From Ochotona curzoniae (taxonomy: Eukaryota > Chordata > Mammalia > Lagomorpha > Ochotonidae), in assembly GCF_017591425.1 (NCBI RefSeq), contig NW_024467106.1:19210501-19274500 (forward strand): 64,000 bases of DNA, given 5' to 3'. Made by a program: the position numbers and the translations under genes. This document shows, piece after piece, positions 47,171 to 59,362 of this stretch (its first letter is position 1; every line of letters starts with the position of its first letter). Below the pieces are notes generated by a model. That model was not told the origin of the DNA, did no database searches, and was given only the letters and a program-made list of their open reading frames with translations.

Positions 47171-50100
47171 CTGGCGCTTGCCGCCAGACCCTTCCCACAC
47201 ATCGCTACCTGCACGTCCCCACAGCGCGGCTCAGTCCTGGCCAAGGCGTAACCTCCCCAGGTCAAGCGTCTCCATTCCCCCGAATCAGCCTTTAGCACCC
47301 CACTTTTGTGAAAGTTCAAGTGGGGCAACGGGTTTTGAATGCCTAAGCAGAGGTCAGGCCACTTAAAAGATCCTGTTTGAGCCTGTTAGGAAAGAGGGGG
47401 TCCATCGGATGCTGCTCACATTCGTACCTGTTGGAACAGCCGGCAGCCAAGGGATTAGGCTTTAGGCAATGTTCCTAATGAGACGTGGTGTTTAGAATAC
47501 CTCCGCATTTCTTGCTAGGGTACTGTATGCTTACAGCAGCGTGTCCTAGTCCTTTACGAAATATTTAGCCCCTGGAAAAGGAAATCAGTTTGGGTTGATG
47601 GACTTTTACAAAAACCTATCTCTTTAGATGACAAAGCACTTGATACTTAGTCAAAGACTATTTGGAACGTGTAGAAATACCTGACACATAATAAGGCCAG
47701 TCAATGTTTGTAGAATGAATGAAAAGGAGAAAGTCATGAAAGTATTACAACCGTATCACCCTTAAACATCTGCTGTTTGTACGTGATTGAACGCTCATCC
47801 AGTATGTATTTCTACACAGTTAGTGCCTTGTAGTTTAGCTTGTGTTTTCCATTGGTGCATGCTGATTAAAATGCTCTGCGTTAGCTGTGTACTATTCCAC
47901 AGTTAGCTTCACTCAGCACCTCTAGTTCGGTACTTGGGATTTCTCTTTGCTGGGTTACAGAAAATGGAAATATTTGTAGAGTCTTCTGGTTACTTTTTAC
48001 AAATAATTTTCTAAAAGTTGCGACTGCAAAGCTGTGAACTTTTTCAACTTCCTGATGCATATCCTCCATTCCTCCCTTGGAAGGTTGTAGGAATCTGTCT
48101 TCTTTCCGGAGGAGTGTCACAAGAGCTAATCTGTGACCTGCTCGCCAGTATAATGCATCATTAACTTTACTATCCTGATCAAGCAGACTTGAATAGAAGC
48201 ATCATCTTACTGAATCCAAAGTATTGACTTTCAAAGGTCACATTTACCAATACTTTTATTGAGCATCTATGTTTATTTCTTTTGACAGTTACCTTGATGC
48301 ATTTTATTTCCTCTTGCTGTCATTATACATTAATTTTTCTTAATGATTTATAAAAGCTCTTTATGTAGTAAAGCCCCAAATTCTCTTATTTTTTTTTTTG
48401 TATATGCTGCAAATTCGGTTTTGTTTCAGTTTTGTTCAGTTTGCTTTTGTAGATAACTGTGTTTTACTTTCATTTATGACAGCATTGGTAAAAGGATAAT
48501 GTAAAGTTTGAATGCTCAAATCTATAAGATGTTTCCCTTAAGATCTTATATTTCCTTATAATCATAGAGTAGCCTTAACATTTCCGAAGTGTAGAAATTG
48601 TTTTCCATTTAATAGCTTAACTCATCTGGAACATTTGGTAGAATAAAAATGTACACTTTTGTTTTTTAAATAGTTAACCAATTGCACCAGTACCATTTGC
48701 TTAATAACCACTGATCCTATCAAGTTAAACTGAATTCCTCTTTTACCACATATCAGATGTGTAAGAGGATTTTTAATCTCTTCCTAGCTTTCTGTTTCAT
48801 CCTATTGTTTTTAAGCTTTGCCAAGATGATTTAACTATGATAATTTTACAACATGTTTAAATATCTGCTCATTGAGATTCTCTCTTCATCTTTTACCTTT
48901 TTTGAAATCAGTACTTTTTATTAGTTAAATGAATTTTTAATTCACTTTCATATAGCCCAAATAAAATCATTAAGGATTTTGCTTTCAATATAAAATATAA
49001 TAAACAGATTTTAGTTTTTCCAACTCAGAATATGATGTAGCCATTTCTACAGATTTTTTATGTCCTAAAGCAAAAGTATGATTTCTTAGAAATTAAGCCA
49101 TGCATATATTTGTCAATATTAGTACCACAAATGTCATGTTACATTAAATTTTAAATGATTATTATTTTAAAAATATGTCCTTTAGATTTTGATCATTGTT
49201 GAAATCCCTTTGATTCATTTTTCTTTCCTCTTTTAAGATACATTTTATTTCATTGATACTGAATATGACTTCTAGAAAACACAATAACCAGAAAAACCCA
49301 TGAATCATTGTATGTTTGGCACACTTGGCTTTTTGCAGCAGTTTAGGTAACAGGTATGTTTTCAACCATGTATCTATAGCATGCATTAAAAGCACTTACC
49401 TAGAAGAGGGAGAAAACGTTTATTCTCTTATAATTTGGCTCCTTCTTCCTTTCCTTTGTTTTGTATTCCTGTTGCCATAATGTGTTACACTTCTGTGTCA
49501 TTGTTTATGGTTATACAGTTTTCCACCTTGACTTTTTTTTTTTCTAATATTTATCCTATCATTACCTGTCATCATTCAGGGGGCACTTCAGGGAGTTCAT
49601 GGAAAATTGAATGGGTCCCAAAACTAGTTCAGAATTTGGGGATCCATGTAAAAGGTTTTTCTATCACACGTTTTCCATGAATTTGTTGTAGACACCTTGC
49701 ATGAATAGATTTCAAACTTTTTGCCCCCAGAACAGCTTGATTTTTTAATTAAGCTTTTTGAAGTTTTTTTTTTTTTTTTTGGTAGATTTAGGCTGTTATA
49801 GACAATAGTGTGAGACTGGCTTTGTCTATATGTCTAACGATTACAGAAGTAACATTATCACATTGAAGATTGTCTTTTACAGTCTTTGATACCTGTGTCA
49901 GGTTGTTCTGCAGAAAATGATACCTAACTGAATTTTTTCATGCAGTTTCCGTGTCTGCGGCTACAATCATTTGAATATCCCTTCCCTAACTTAACAGGTG
50001 AGAAGTGTTGTCCCATTTTGAACTACATTTCTATAGTAATGAAGTCGAACATTTTTCCAAAAACCATTGGCCTTATTTAGCTCTAACTTTTAAAAATATC

Positions 50101-50354
50101 CATTAAAACAATGATATTCACTTTTTTCCACATTTGATTGTGATCCATTTTTTACTCAGAGATGGTTGTTTTGCACTAAATCTTGATGACATGAATTGTG
50201 GTTGCCAAGTATAAAAGTATGGGGCAAATAATTTTTTTAATAGCACTTCACTTCCTTTTAAATTTTGTTTAGGATGATAGCATCTATCATTTTACAAATA
50301 CGTTTGACCTATTTTTATTTGGTTTTCTCATTGCATATGAACTTTTTAAATTCA
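47142..50354 (+). other. SVEP1: SVEP1 intron 1, 5' part
   Basis: Starts GTAAGG. CpG density falls off by 47200. AT-rich with no repeat I can name until 49580. I looked for the expected exon 2 coding (QILLHAR...FLITDG) and did not find it. Confidence 0.7.
49580..49697. mobile_element. mariner-like short inverted-repeat element
   Basis: GGCACTTCAGGGAGTTCATGGAAAA at the left and TTTTCCATGAATTTGTTGTAGACACC at the right are inverted versions of each other. This is the same terminus type as the elements at 10.9 and 20.5 kb. Non-coding, within intron 1. Confidence 0.55.
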
Positions 50355-50620
50355 AAAGATTTGCGTGTTTATTTTAAAGCAGAGTAACAGAAACAAAGGA
50401 AGAGACACTGAGAGATCTTCCTTCGGTTGGTTCACTGCCTAAATAATCAAAATGACCAGGAACCAGAAGTAGGCACTCTCTGGGTCTGCCCTGTGGGTGG
50501 CATGAGCCGCAGTACTTGGATCATCCCCTCTGCAAAGCAACTGGGTCTACAACTTGTGTTCCAGTATAGGATGCCATTACGACAGGTGGCAGCTTGGCCT
50601 GATACAACACAACTCAGGCC
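50355..50620 (-). mobile_element. old SINE, antisense
   Basis: Tail side AGATTTGCGTGTTTATTTTAAAGCAGAG, then GAGATCTTCCTTCGGTTGGTTCACTGCC, CTCTGGGTCTGCCCTGTGGG and a degraded head near CTTGGCCTGATACAAC. Heavily diverged. Confidence 0.65.
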
Positions 50621-52375
50621 TCATCATGTATGAAGTTTTAAGGGCCTTTGCCTTTAAGAAATGAAATTACTACATAAGGGTGCTTTGTTTATTGAAGTAG
50701 TACCACCAGGCAGGTTTTGGCTTTGCAGGCCCAGTTCCCTGTTGGACCTGGCTACTACACTGGGTACTCCTGAGATCCAGATGGCTAACTTTATTCTTAA
50801 TGTCACTGCTCACCCTACAAAAAGAAAAAGCCTGATCATTGCATAGGAGAAAACCTTGCCATAAACCAGCCCTTCTGTTTGGTTTGGCCAGGATTCCCTG
50901 GGGCTTCTGAGAAGGCTGATCCAAGCCAATGAAATAGGTAATGAGTCAAGGACACAGTGCACCCCTTAAGACCCACTCAGTCTTCAGCTTTCTCCTTCCA
51001 AATACTACATCCTGTCTTGGAAAGTGGAATTGCCAACAAAGTTCCCAGTGTCTTACTTCAGTCTGGGTCCATTTGTAATTTAACAAGAAGAGATTTCTCA
51101 GATGTTTGTGTTCACTGAACTTCCCTTTGACTATTTTTCTTTTCTCATTTTGGATGCATTATGAGAAGGTACACAAGGTCAGCTGGACCCAGTCCCTGTC
51201 TAACCTGGAAGCTTACATGTTGTTATTTTAAATTGCGTATAAAACATCTTACAAAATTATGGGAGAACTCTTAAGCCTTTCCTTTCCAGGGAATAATTGT
51301 TTTATAATGACCTGTTGCTTGTGTTTTCTTTCTATCATATATTTAAAAGTCACCTTGCATCAGCTAAATATTTGGGCTTAGCACTATTATGGATGCCAGG
51401 CTCTCTATATCTCAAGTATTTTACATCGAGCTGAATCAGAGTCCCTGATTCCACTTTGCTTTTGCAAAATAGTTATGAAATAAGTATGACATGAAACTTC
51501 TTTTGAAAAAGCTGTGCTTTCCTCATTATTCTGGAGTTCCAGAAATATGATACTCTGGTGGGGACTGTGCAGTCTTGCCAAAAATCCCAGCTTTCAATGG
51601 CATGAAGACTGGAGATAGACAGACACACACTTCTCCGAGCTTCAAGGAAACAGCATCAACTGTGTGTCAGCACCAGTTCACGTTCTCATTCTTAGTTGGA
51701 GAGGAATCTTCTCTGAACCTGTGAAGAAATATATGTTATTAACATCTTCTAAAACAACCTGAAGATATGTGGCATGTAACTAGTTTAGAACCCAGATAAA
51801 GGAAACTAGGGTCTTCTTGTTTTTTGTCGTGAAACAGTCTGGCAACAATCTTCTTTAGTTTGCAGTGATCTTCCTGGTGTCCCTAGTGCTGAAGGCATGT
51901 GCGAAATTTTGAGTTCTTTCCTATATGAACAAGTGAAGGCTCCCATACAATTCACCATGGCTCCAGTTGTCCCAAATTCAAGAGTTGCTCACTAGTGCAG
52001 AGGCTAAATTTGTTCTTGTTCCTCTGGAAATATTCTCATTTATACTTCTAAAATTATAAGTCGGTTCTTGTGCTGCCTTTGGTTTTATAGCAGTACCTCT
52101 TTAAAAAGGTCCTTTTCAAAAACTTTGGAAGTGTGAATAGAAGGGAATGCAGTGGAATGGAGTGGAGTAGAATGAATGAATCTTCGATGTGTAATATAGA
52201 GCGAGACCTCAAGCTTATTTCCTAGGCAAAAAAAAAGTAGCACCAAAATTTTCAGTTGAAAGGAGAATAAATACTTCCCAAATATAGAATTTAAAGTAGT
52301 TCTACTTAGTCTAACATTGTCATATATTTGTCCTGTTATTTCTACATAAAGAACACTGATATCTAGCACTTTTGG
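50621..52375 (+). other. SVEP1 intron 1, unassigned
   Basis: No gene or named repeat. 50640-50990 is somewhat GC-richer and could be an ancient repeat, but I cannot place it. Confidence 0.4.
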
Positions 52376-52625
52376 ATGAGCGTTTGGCATAGCTATTAAG
52401 AGGCTATGGGGATGCCTGCATCCTAGATCAGAGTGCCTGAGTTTGAACTCTGGCTTTGCTACCTGTAATGCACAACCTGGAGAACAAGAGGTGATGGCTC
52501 AAGTAACTGACCCCAACTCAAGCTTTGGTCTGGCCCAGCCCTCATTGCTGTGACATTTGGTTGGTGAACCAGTGAATGAGGGTACTTAATCTTTCTCTTG
52601 CTTTTCAAATACATTTTTTCAAATT
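52376..52625 (+). mobile_element. old SINE, plus strand
   Basis: GAGCGTTTGGCATAGCTATTAAGAGGCTATGGGGATGCCTGCATCC is a tRNA-like head and GAGTTTGAACTCTGGC is a B-box-like motif. The end TTGGTGAACCAGTGAATGAGGG...CTTTTCAAATAC is SINE-like. Older branch than the young CSINEs. Confidence 0.65.
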
Positions 52626-52869
52626 AAATTTTTTTTGAAGTATGTCTGCTGATTCTGTTAGAAATTTATATCATTATTAGCTGCCACTACTATATATTAT
52701 GCTTAGTTGAAATACATTGTGAGAAAACTTGGTAAAACCATTCTTTAAGTACTTCTTAAAGTACTGTATGAGGCTGGGGGTGGGAGGGCCGCTAGTTTGC
52801 CTTCTGAGCTTCCTTCTTAAGCCAATCGTTTGAGAATGAGCTTAGTGGTATACAATAAAAAGATTTAAA

Positions 52870-52895
52870 GTTCCCTAACTTAAATGTTAGGGAAC
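52870..52895. repeat. perfect 10 bp inverted repeat (hairpin)
   Basis: GTTCCCTAAC and GTTAGGGAAC are exact reverse complements around a TTAAAT loop. No T run follows and no flanking transposon ends are visible. Its role is unknown. Confidence 0.8.
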
Positions 52896-53829
52896 ATATT
52901 TGTTTCACAAATTAATTCTTGAGTAGAAAACTCAGAGCTTATTTGGCTGATCCATGATGTCTTCAGGGATCCAGGTCCTGCCTTTTAACTTTCTCCACGA
53001 TCTTCACCTGTGCCTCGTAGCCTACAATGGCTGTTGGCACACTCCCCATTAGGCTTCACTCCAGACCTAAGGAAAAAGGACCAAAAAATCGTAGTTCTTT
53101 TAAGGCGGTCACTTACATTCTTAAAAATCACTTTCATGTAAATGTTACTAGGCAGAATTGGATCTTATGGGCACTGTTAGTTTCTGCAAAGGAGTGAGTG
53201 TCCGACAAGGGAAAGGACCGGAAATCCCACCTTATTTACTTCTCTAATTTACTGACCTGGCCGGGATTAAAATGGAAAAACTTGACCTCACCTAAACAAA
53301 AATATCTTTAACCTTGTGCCAGATACTTCGTTTGAAAAAACAGGTAAAGTTCCTGAACAGTGTATTAAAATATTAGTAATGGATATTTCATTTATTAGCT
53401 CCAAGAAGCCCCAAGGGAAACATTATTACTAAAAGTGACAGAGAAATTATATGCTCCAAAGCAAAATTGTATTCTACCTTTAATTTACTAGGCACCATTA
53501 CACATTTCTCAGGCATGTGTGATTTTTCTTTGGGTTTTCTTAAGTGAAATGTCATCTTAAGAGACTTCCACATCAGAGGGGTATTTCCTGGTAAATATCG
53601 TCTCTGCCTTTCCTATAGATTTTTAAGACTTAACTAAATCCAAAGACCAAATAAAGAATGAATTTCTGGCAAAAAAAAAAAAGTCTGCTTATATACAGTC
53701 TTATTGGCTCTGATTGGCTGCTAGTTGTAGACACTAGAGACTCCACGAGAGTTGTAATTTATGAGTGTTGTACACTTGAAATGAATGGAAAAAAAAATGG
53801 GATCTGCAAAGCATTAGGAAGAGCATTTC
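52896..53829 (+). other. SVEP1 intron 1, unassigned
   Basis: No gene or named repeat visible. An A run lies at about 53671-53682. Confidence 0.4.
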
Positions 53830-54085
53830 CCTTTTGAAGACAAAATGTTATTGATTTGAGAGAGAGAGAAAATTAAAGCTCCTATCCATTGATTGACTTC
53901 TTAGTTTATTATGATAATCATGATGGGACTCCGGGCCAAAGCTGTGTGAGCTAGGAATGTAATCCAGGTCTTCCACGTGAGTGGCAGGGACTCAATTGCT
54001 GGAGTCATCATCACTGCCTCAACAGGACGTTGCAGTCAGGAGCTCGAGGTGCGTTACAAACTTGGCACTAGAATGTAGGATATGA
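53830..54085 (-). mobile_element. old SINE, antisense
   Basis: GACAAAATGTTATTGATTTGAGAGAGAGAGAAAATTAAAGCTCC is the tail side. GGTCTTCCACGTGAGTGGCAGGGACTCAATTGCTGGAGTCATCATCACTGCC is the middle and the head follows. Strongly diverged. Confidence 0.55.
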
Positions 54086-54133
54086 CCCACATTTTGCTAT
54101 TACTCTCTATGAAGAGATTTTAAAAGTATTCAT

Positions 54134-54495
54134 GGGCCCAGCGCGATGGCACAGTGGTTAAGGTCCTCGCCTTGCACCCCGGGATCCCATATGGGCGCCG
54201 GTTCTATCCCAGCAGCCCCGCTTCCCTTCCAGCTCCCTGCCTGTGGCCTGGGAAAGCAGTCGAGGATGGCCCAAAGCTTTGGGAACCTGCACCCGTGTGG
54301 GAGACCCGGAAGAGGCTCCTGGCTTCAGATCGGCATAGCATCGGCCATTGCGCTCACTTGGGGAGTGAAGCATGGGATGGAAGATCTTGCTCTCTGTCTC
54401 TCCTCTCTGTATATCTGCCTCTCCAATAAAAAAATAATAAAAATAAATCTTTAAAAAAAAAAAGCTGGGGCACAGAGTGTCCTCTCAAAAAAAAA
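54134..54495 (+). mobile_element. young CSINE with target-site duplication and extended tail
   Basis: The best-preserved copy in the window. The pol III A box TGGCACAGTGG lies at 54147-54157 and the B box-like GGTTCTATCCC at 54200-54210. The body is near consensus and ends CCAATAAAAAAATAATAAAAATAAATC. AAAAGTATTCAT at 54122-54133 recurs at 54496-54507. Between the first A-tail and the second repeat copy lies an extra GCTGGGGCACAGAGTGTCC plus a second A run. Confidence 0.95.
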
Positions 54496-54559
54496 AAAAG
54501 TATTCATAATCTCTGCTATCTTCCTCATTCAAGGTTATGTTTTGCTTGCCTAAAGTTAA

Positions 54560-54870
54560 ACAATAGACAAGGGCAATGTAGTACAGTGGGTGAAACTACT
54601 GCTTGGGATGCCCAGTCCTATGTCAGAAGGCCTGGTTCAAATCCTGCCTATTCTACTTTGGTCCCGCTTCCTGCTAACATGCATCCCAGGGAGCAGCAGG
54701 CAGTCATTCTAGCTCTTGGGTTTCTGCGACCCAAGAGGGAGACTGAATGGGGTTCACAGCTTTGGCTGTGTACAACCCCTCAGCTGTGTGGAGTATTTGG
54801 GGAGTGAACCATTGAATGGACAATCTCTGTCTCTGTGTGGCTCTGCCTTTCACATAAACGTTTGAAAAGA
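54560..54870 (+). mobile_element. old SINE, plus strand
   Basis: AGGGCAATGTAGTACAGTGGGTGAAACTACTGCTTGGGATGCCC is the tRNA-like head and CTGGTTCAAATCCTGCC is the B box region. The end AATCTCTGTCTCTGTGTGGCTCTGCCTTTCACATAAACG is typical. It lies 50 bp downstream of the young CSINE. Confidence 0.7.
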
Positions 54871-55478
54871 TAATAGCTAAGCAGCAAATATTCTTCAAAT
54901 TCAAAATAATGTATATGTGTATATAGATCTCATAGTTATAGCTAAATGTAGATTCTAATAACTGCATATATTACATTTTGTGGCAAGTAATTGTAATTTG
55001 AAATTAAGGAGAAAATTAATTCCTACAAAATGAATAGAGAAAAAGCTTTTCTAAAGAGTTTTTAGTGAGAATTACTACATGATTGAGTCATTTGCTAAGT
55101 AAAAGCAATGACATCAAGTTGGATGTTTTCCCAAATTTAAGCACTTGCCAGAAGCACTTGAGGTATGTAAGTTTGACTTTCTAGTTTCCTAATTCCTGTT
55201 TTTTGCAATTTCAGAAGAGTATGGTAAAGTTACAGTATGTTTGTAGTAAAAGTATAAACCTGAAAGCCAATATTTACCAATTTTGTATAAGGGAATAATT
55301 TTCAAGATGCAAAAATCCCCTTGAAAGTATGTTCATCCCAGTTTTACTTGGGATAGGAAAAGCGGAGAAGCAATTAGGCTAACATGTGGGAGAGCCCAAT
55401 AAATTACACTCCTCTTCATCACTCCCAAGTTCTAGATGAACTGAGCTATCAGCAAACAAGAAGAAAAGCAGATGACAA

Positions 55479-55499
55479 TAAACAAACAAACAAACAAAC
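55479..55499 (+). repeat. (AAAC)n short tandem repeat
   Basis: Five units of AAAC after an AATA start. Confidence 0.85.
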
Positions 55500-55774
55500 T
55501 GCCCTTATCTTCTGATAATGAAACAGTGGCTTGGATGCATAGGTTCCTAACCATGATTTTGAATTAGACTGACTTTCCTCCCCAGGAACAGGCAGTGCAT
55601 TGCCCATTACAGCAGAGCAGGTGGCTGCTCAGCTGTGTTAAACTCAGATGGGCTCCCTCGGGGTAGGCAATGGATCAAGGGGTGGAGCTTAGGAAACCCC
55701 TTCTCCCAGGGAGAGGAGTGGGAGAGTAGGGGCACTAGATGGGCAACATTGAGCTTTAATAACTGAAGAAAGGA

Positions 55775-56078
55775 CTTTAAATTTTATTTTGATTTATGAA
55801 GCACAGAGAGTTCCCATTGGCTGGTTGACTTCCCAAATGGCTTGTGGTTTGCTCTACCATAATTGCAACTGGACAACACCAATGCTAAGAGCTAGCAACT
55901 CAATCCAGGTCTTCCGAAAGGGTGGCAGACACCCAGTGCTGCAGCCATTATGACTACCTGCCAGGGTCTGCAATATCAGAAACTGGAGGCACCATATGAA
56001 TGCTGAAATGAACCCATGTGTTCTAGCATGAGATATGAGCACCTTGGCCACTAGACAAAACACCTGCCTCTAGAAGAC
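55775..56078 (-). mobile_element. old SINE, antisense
   Basis: Tail side AATTTTATTTTGATTTATGAAGCACAGAGAG, then TTCCCATTGGCTGGTTGACTTCCC, CAACTCAATCCAGGTCTTCC and head ACCTTGGCCACTAGACAAAACACCTGCC. Confidence 0.65.
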
Positions 56079-56839
56079 TATTCTAGAATAATGAAAAGCC
56101 CATACTGACAAGTATTGACAATAAAATTATATGTTTAAAAACCTATTTGCTGGCATACTAAAACTGACCTAACATCATTTTGAGGTAAAACTTCATGTAT
56201 TTATTTGCCATCATTATGCAGATTTTATGTTAAAACTTCCAGTTTCATAATGTATATAGGAAGTATGAAATCATTGTCTTACCTAATCAGAAGTGATTGA
56301 AAGTTGACATAGCTTCAGGGCGTCTGGAGGCATAGCCTGGAGTGATCAGTCTCACTTGTAAAAGTCATTTTTAAAGTTTCAGTTTCTGCCTTAACTATGC
56401 AAAAATTTTGCATTCTGTTCTGCAGTACTGTTCGGCTTTAAGGGAGGAAGTGGTACATTAGTTTGCTGTCAGGAAATTGAAACTATTCCAGCCTTTTCTG
56501 GTGAATGCCAAGTGCTGTGCCCTTGAGTCTTCAGGGCTGGCAGTTGTGCTGAGTTGAAGAAGAATGCCCTGGGCATCCTGCTCCTGGTTTAGCTGTTCAC
56601 ACTGGATCTTGAAAGTGAGATTCAGAAAGAAGTCTGCCGAGGGGTGAAAGCCATCGTGTCTCTCCTGGGCCAGCTCTCAGAAGTCTTACGGTCAAAATAT
56701 GATACAGACTTGTGTGTTGAGGCTACAGATGGTGATAAGTGCTGCGTCTGTTGCCTTCCTGTGAGGTCAGTAGGCCAACGGTGGCTCTCATTGGCTTGTC
56801 ACAAACGGAAAGAGATGCTGGCACTACTCTGTCAGTCTT
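56079..56839 (+). other. SVEP1 intron 1, unassigned; a short coding-like stretch
   Basis: 56610-56770 has an open frame reading about 50 residues (SEIQKEVCRGVKAIVSLLGQ and on). There is no splice acceptor in the right place, and I recognise no family. Listed as unassigned non-coding DNA. Confidence 0.35.
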
Positions 56840-57145
56840 TTTCTTTTTCCTTAGAGAAAGAGAGAGCGAGAAAGAGGGAGCGCACATGTGCTCTGGATCA
56901 CTCTTCAACTGTGTGCAATAGCCTGGGGTGAGCCAGGCTGAAGCCAGGAGCTAGGAACTCCAGGCAGGTTTCTCATGTGGGAGAAAGGAACTCGCTCACT
57001 GGGGTCATTGCTGCCACCTCTCAGGGTTCTCATCAGTAAGAGGTGAGAATCAAGAGCAGGAGCTCGGGATGGCACCCAGATACTCTGATAAAGGACACAG
57101 GTGTCCTAAAGGTATGCTAACTGCTGGGTCACATGCCTCCCACAC
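56840..57145 (-). mobile_element. old SINE, antisense
   Basis: TTCTTTTTCCTTAGAGAAAGAGAGAGCGAG tail side, GAAGCCAGGAGCTAGGAACTCC middle, and head GGTATGCTAACTGCTGGGTCAC. Confidence 0.65.
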
Positions 57146-58050
57146 TCTCTCTTGTTCTTACCAATGAGACTTAAAAAGGGCACTTTTTTTTCAGGAAAGA
57201 AAGATGTTTTCTAGCATTATAATGATATCATGTGCAAACAATATAATTGCCTCCAAATGAGCCATTTTTCACAAGTAATTCATTCTGTGGGTCGCAAGTG
57301 ATACTCTTTATTGTGATTTTTGCCCCATGCAGCAAAAGGCAATCCATTTCATTGCTGTTATCAATGGAGGCAATCCAGACATAATTCAGCTATGATGTTT
57401 TATGCTGCGTTTTGATTGGCAACTGTCTTTAACTGTGCATTCCTTTTGACCTACACCAGCTTAATCCAAGTATAGACTAAGATTCCACCAGGTTTAGCCC
57501 AATTTTATAACTTTTACAAACATACTGCCAATAAAATTAAAATGATTTTATTTACTTATTTGTGTTTTTCATATTACTGTTCCTAGCCAAAATTTCTCTC
57601 TTGTTAGTCATGTTCTTTCAAAATATGCATGCTTGGCTTTTAAGTGTTGCAACAGAAGTGATGATTTCAAGCAGTGATTGTTGGAATTTTCTAGCAATAA
57701 AGACACCAAACTTAAGGCTGTTTGTAAATAGCCCAATCTAGTGAGTAAACACATTTTAAATATGCATCTGTTGAGGAGGTTATGTGGAATTCTTCTCTGT
57801 TGTCCAAGGTTTGACATCAGGGCTCACAATGGCACTGAGTAGTGTACAGTTTAAAGAAAACCATGAATAACAGAAGGATGCATTCCCTCAGAGTCTATAG
57901 ATACTGTCCAGAACTGGCACTACAAAGTCATATCAGTCTCTCCTATTCAGCAACTTGTTTTAGTTTATGGCAACAGAGAACTAGGGAGCCAGAGAGAAGC
58001 AGACAGAGAAACAGAGCAAGGAATTAGGACTTGGATATTGAGTAAGTGTA
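57146..58050 (+). other. SVEP1 intron 1, unassigned
   Basis: AT-rich, no recognisable feature. Confidence 0.4.
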
Positions 58051-58057
58051 CAGCCCT

Positions 58058-58139
58058 CGAAAGAGAGAAAGAGAGAAAGAGAGAGAGAAAGAGAGAAAGA
58101 AAGGAAGAAAGGAAGAAAGAAAGAGAGAAAGAAAGAGAG

Positions 58140-58178
<39 letters not shown>

Positions 58179-58214
58179 GAAAGAAAGAAAGAGAAAGAAA
58201 GAAAGAAAGAAGGA

Positions 58215-58298
<84 letters not shown>

Positions 58299-58330
58299 AG
58301 GGAGGGAGGGAGGGAGGGAGGAAGGAGAGA
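58058..58330 (+). repeat. long (GAAA)n polypurine tract
   Basis: About 270 bp of almost unbroken purine on the + strand. It opens with GAGAGAAA variants, then long pure GAAA runs (58208-58298), then GGGA units (58299-58322). Lys/Glu and Ser/Phe/Leu open frames across it on both strands are artefacts of the repeat. Confidence 0.97.
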
Positions 58331-59034
58331 GAAGGGAAAGAAGGGGAGAAAGGAAATAAGGAAGAAAAGTCTTTGCTGTCCTTCATGCAGTTCTTCCAAC
58401 TCACTATATGCACAGTGGACCAGCTTTCTGTATACTGGCTGCAGGCTTCCTTGGGCAGAAGCCATGATTTTCCCTGTGCTTGTGTACTGAAAAAGTGAGC
58501 TGAAAACACAACAAGTATCTCACTTTGGGCCCTACCAGAAGCACACCTTGAGATGAGAATTGGAGTCTGAGTAAAATATTTTGGAGGTAATCCTAGTAAA
58601 TGCTTAGAGGACAGAGGTCTATGAGATAACAAGGCAAGGCAGCCAGTAGCATGTAATGATCATGGGAACTTCATCCTCTGAGGAGCAGCAGGAGCAGGTG
58701 TAGGATTTAAGCTATGGAAGAATCACAGTGGAAGGGTGTAGGATCCCAGATGCTCACAGACCTCATGTCAGTGACTGCTGAGGGTGGTTCCCTGAAGGGC
58801 ACTGTTCTTAGTCACCTCCATGTTTCTTGCAGGCTGGTAGAGTGGTCCTAGGCACCTGCTGTGTCTGCAATCAGACACAGATGTTGGCATGGGACATCTT
58901 CCCATGGGGTCCTCCTACTTGTGGGTAGAAGGGAAAGTTGAGAGGATCAGCTGTGCAATCAACATGTGGCAGAGCAACAATGTGTGGTTATTCCATGGTG
59001 AAGGAGAACTGAGAATATAGTGGGTTCTCTTTTT
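58331..59034 (+). other. SVEP1 intron 1, unassigned
   Basis: Moderate GC, no recognised feature. Confidence 0.4.
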
Positions 59035-59362
59035 AAGATTTATTTTATTTTTATTGGAAAGTCAGATATACAGAGAGGAGGAGAGACAGAGAGGAAAAAT
59101 CTTCCATTCACTGATTCACTCTCCATGTAGCCACAATGGCCAGAGCTGAACTGATCCAAAGTCAGGAGCCAGGAGCCTCCTCCTGATCTCCCACACAGGT
59201 GCAGGGTACCAAGGCTTTGAGCAGTCTTCTCCTGCTTTCCCAAGCCACAAGCATGGAACTGGTTGGGAAGCGGGGCCTCCCAGGATTAGAAGGAGTACCT
59301 ATTTGGGATCCTGAAACATTCAAGGCAAGGACTTTAGAGTCTAGGCTGCCACACCAGGCCCT
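59035..59362 (-). mobile_element. CSINE, antisense
   Basis: TTTTTAAGATTTATTTTATTTTTATTGGAAAGTCAGATATACAGAGAGG tail side. TCCTGATCTCCCACACAGGTGCAGGG and GGACTTTAGAGTCTAGGCTGCCACACCAGGCCC form the middle and head. Less diverged than its neighbours. A run of nine Cs follows at 59366-59374. Confidence 0.85.

Noticed and set aside
46479..47198. 239-codon antisense and 209-codon + frame open frames over the CpG island
   Set aside because: GC-rich shadow frames of the SVEP1 exon with no recognisable domains.
46212..47366. 384-codon + strand open frame taken as one continuous gene
   Set aside because: Only 46620-47141 matches SVEP1. The frame continues past the GTAAGG donor by chance in GC-rich DNA.
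54147..54210. tRNA gene call on the A and B box of the CSINE
   Set aside because: The boxes belong to a SINE promoter. The cloverleaf and acceptor stem of a functional tRNA are not present.
57965..58632. Long Ser/Phe/Leu-rich and Lys/Glu-rich open frames
   Set aside because: Direct translations of the GAAA repeat, present in several frames on both strands.
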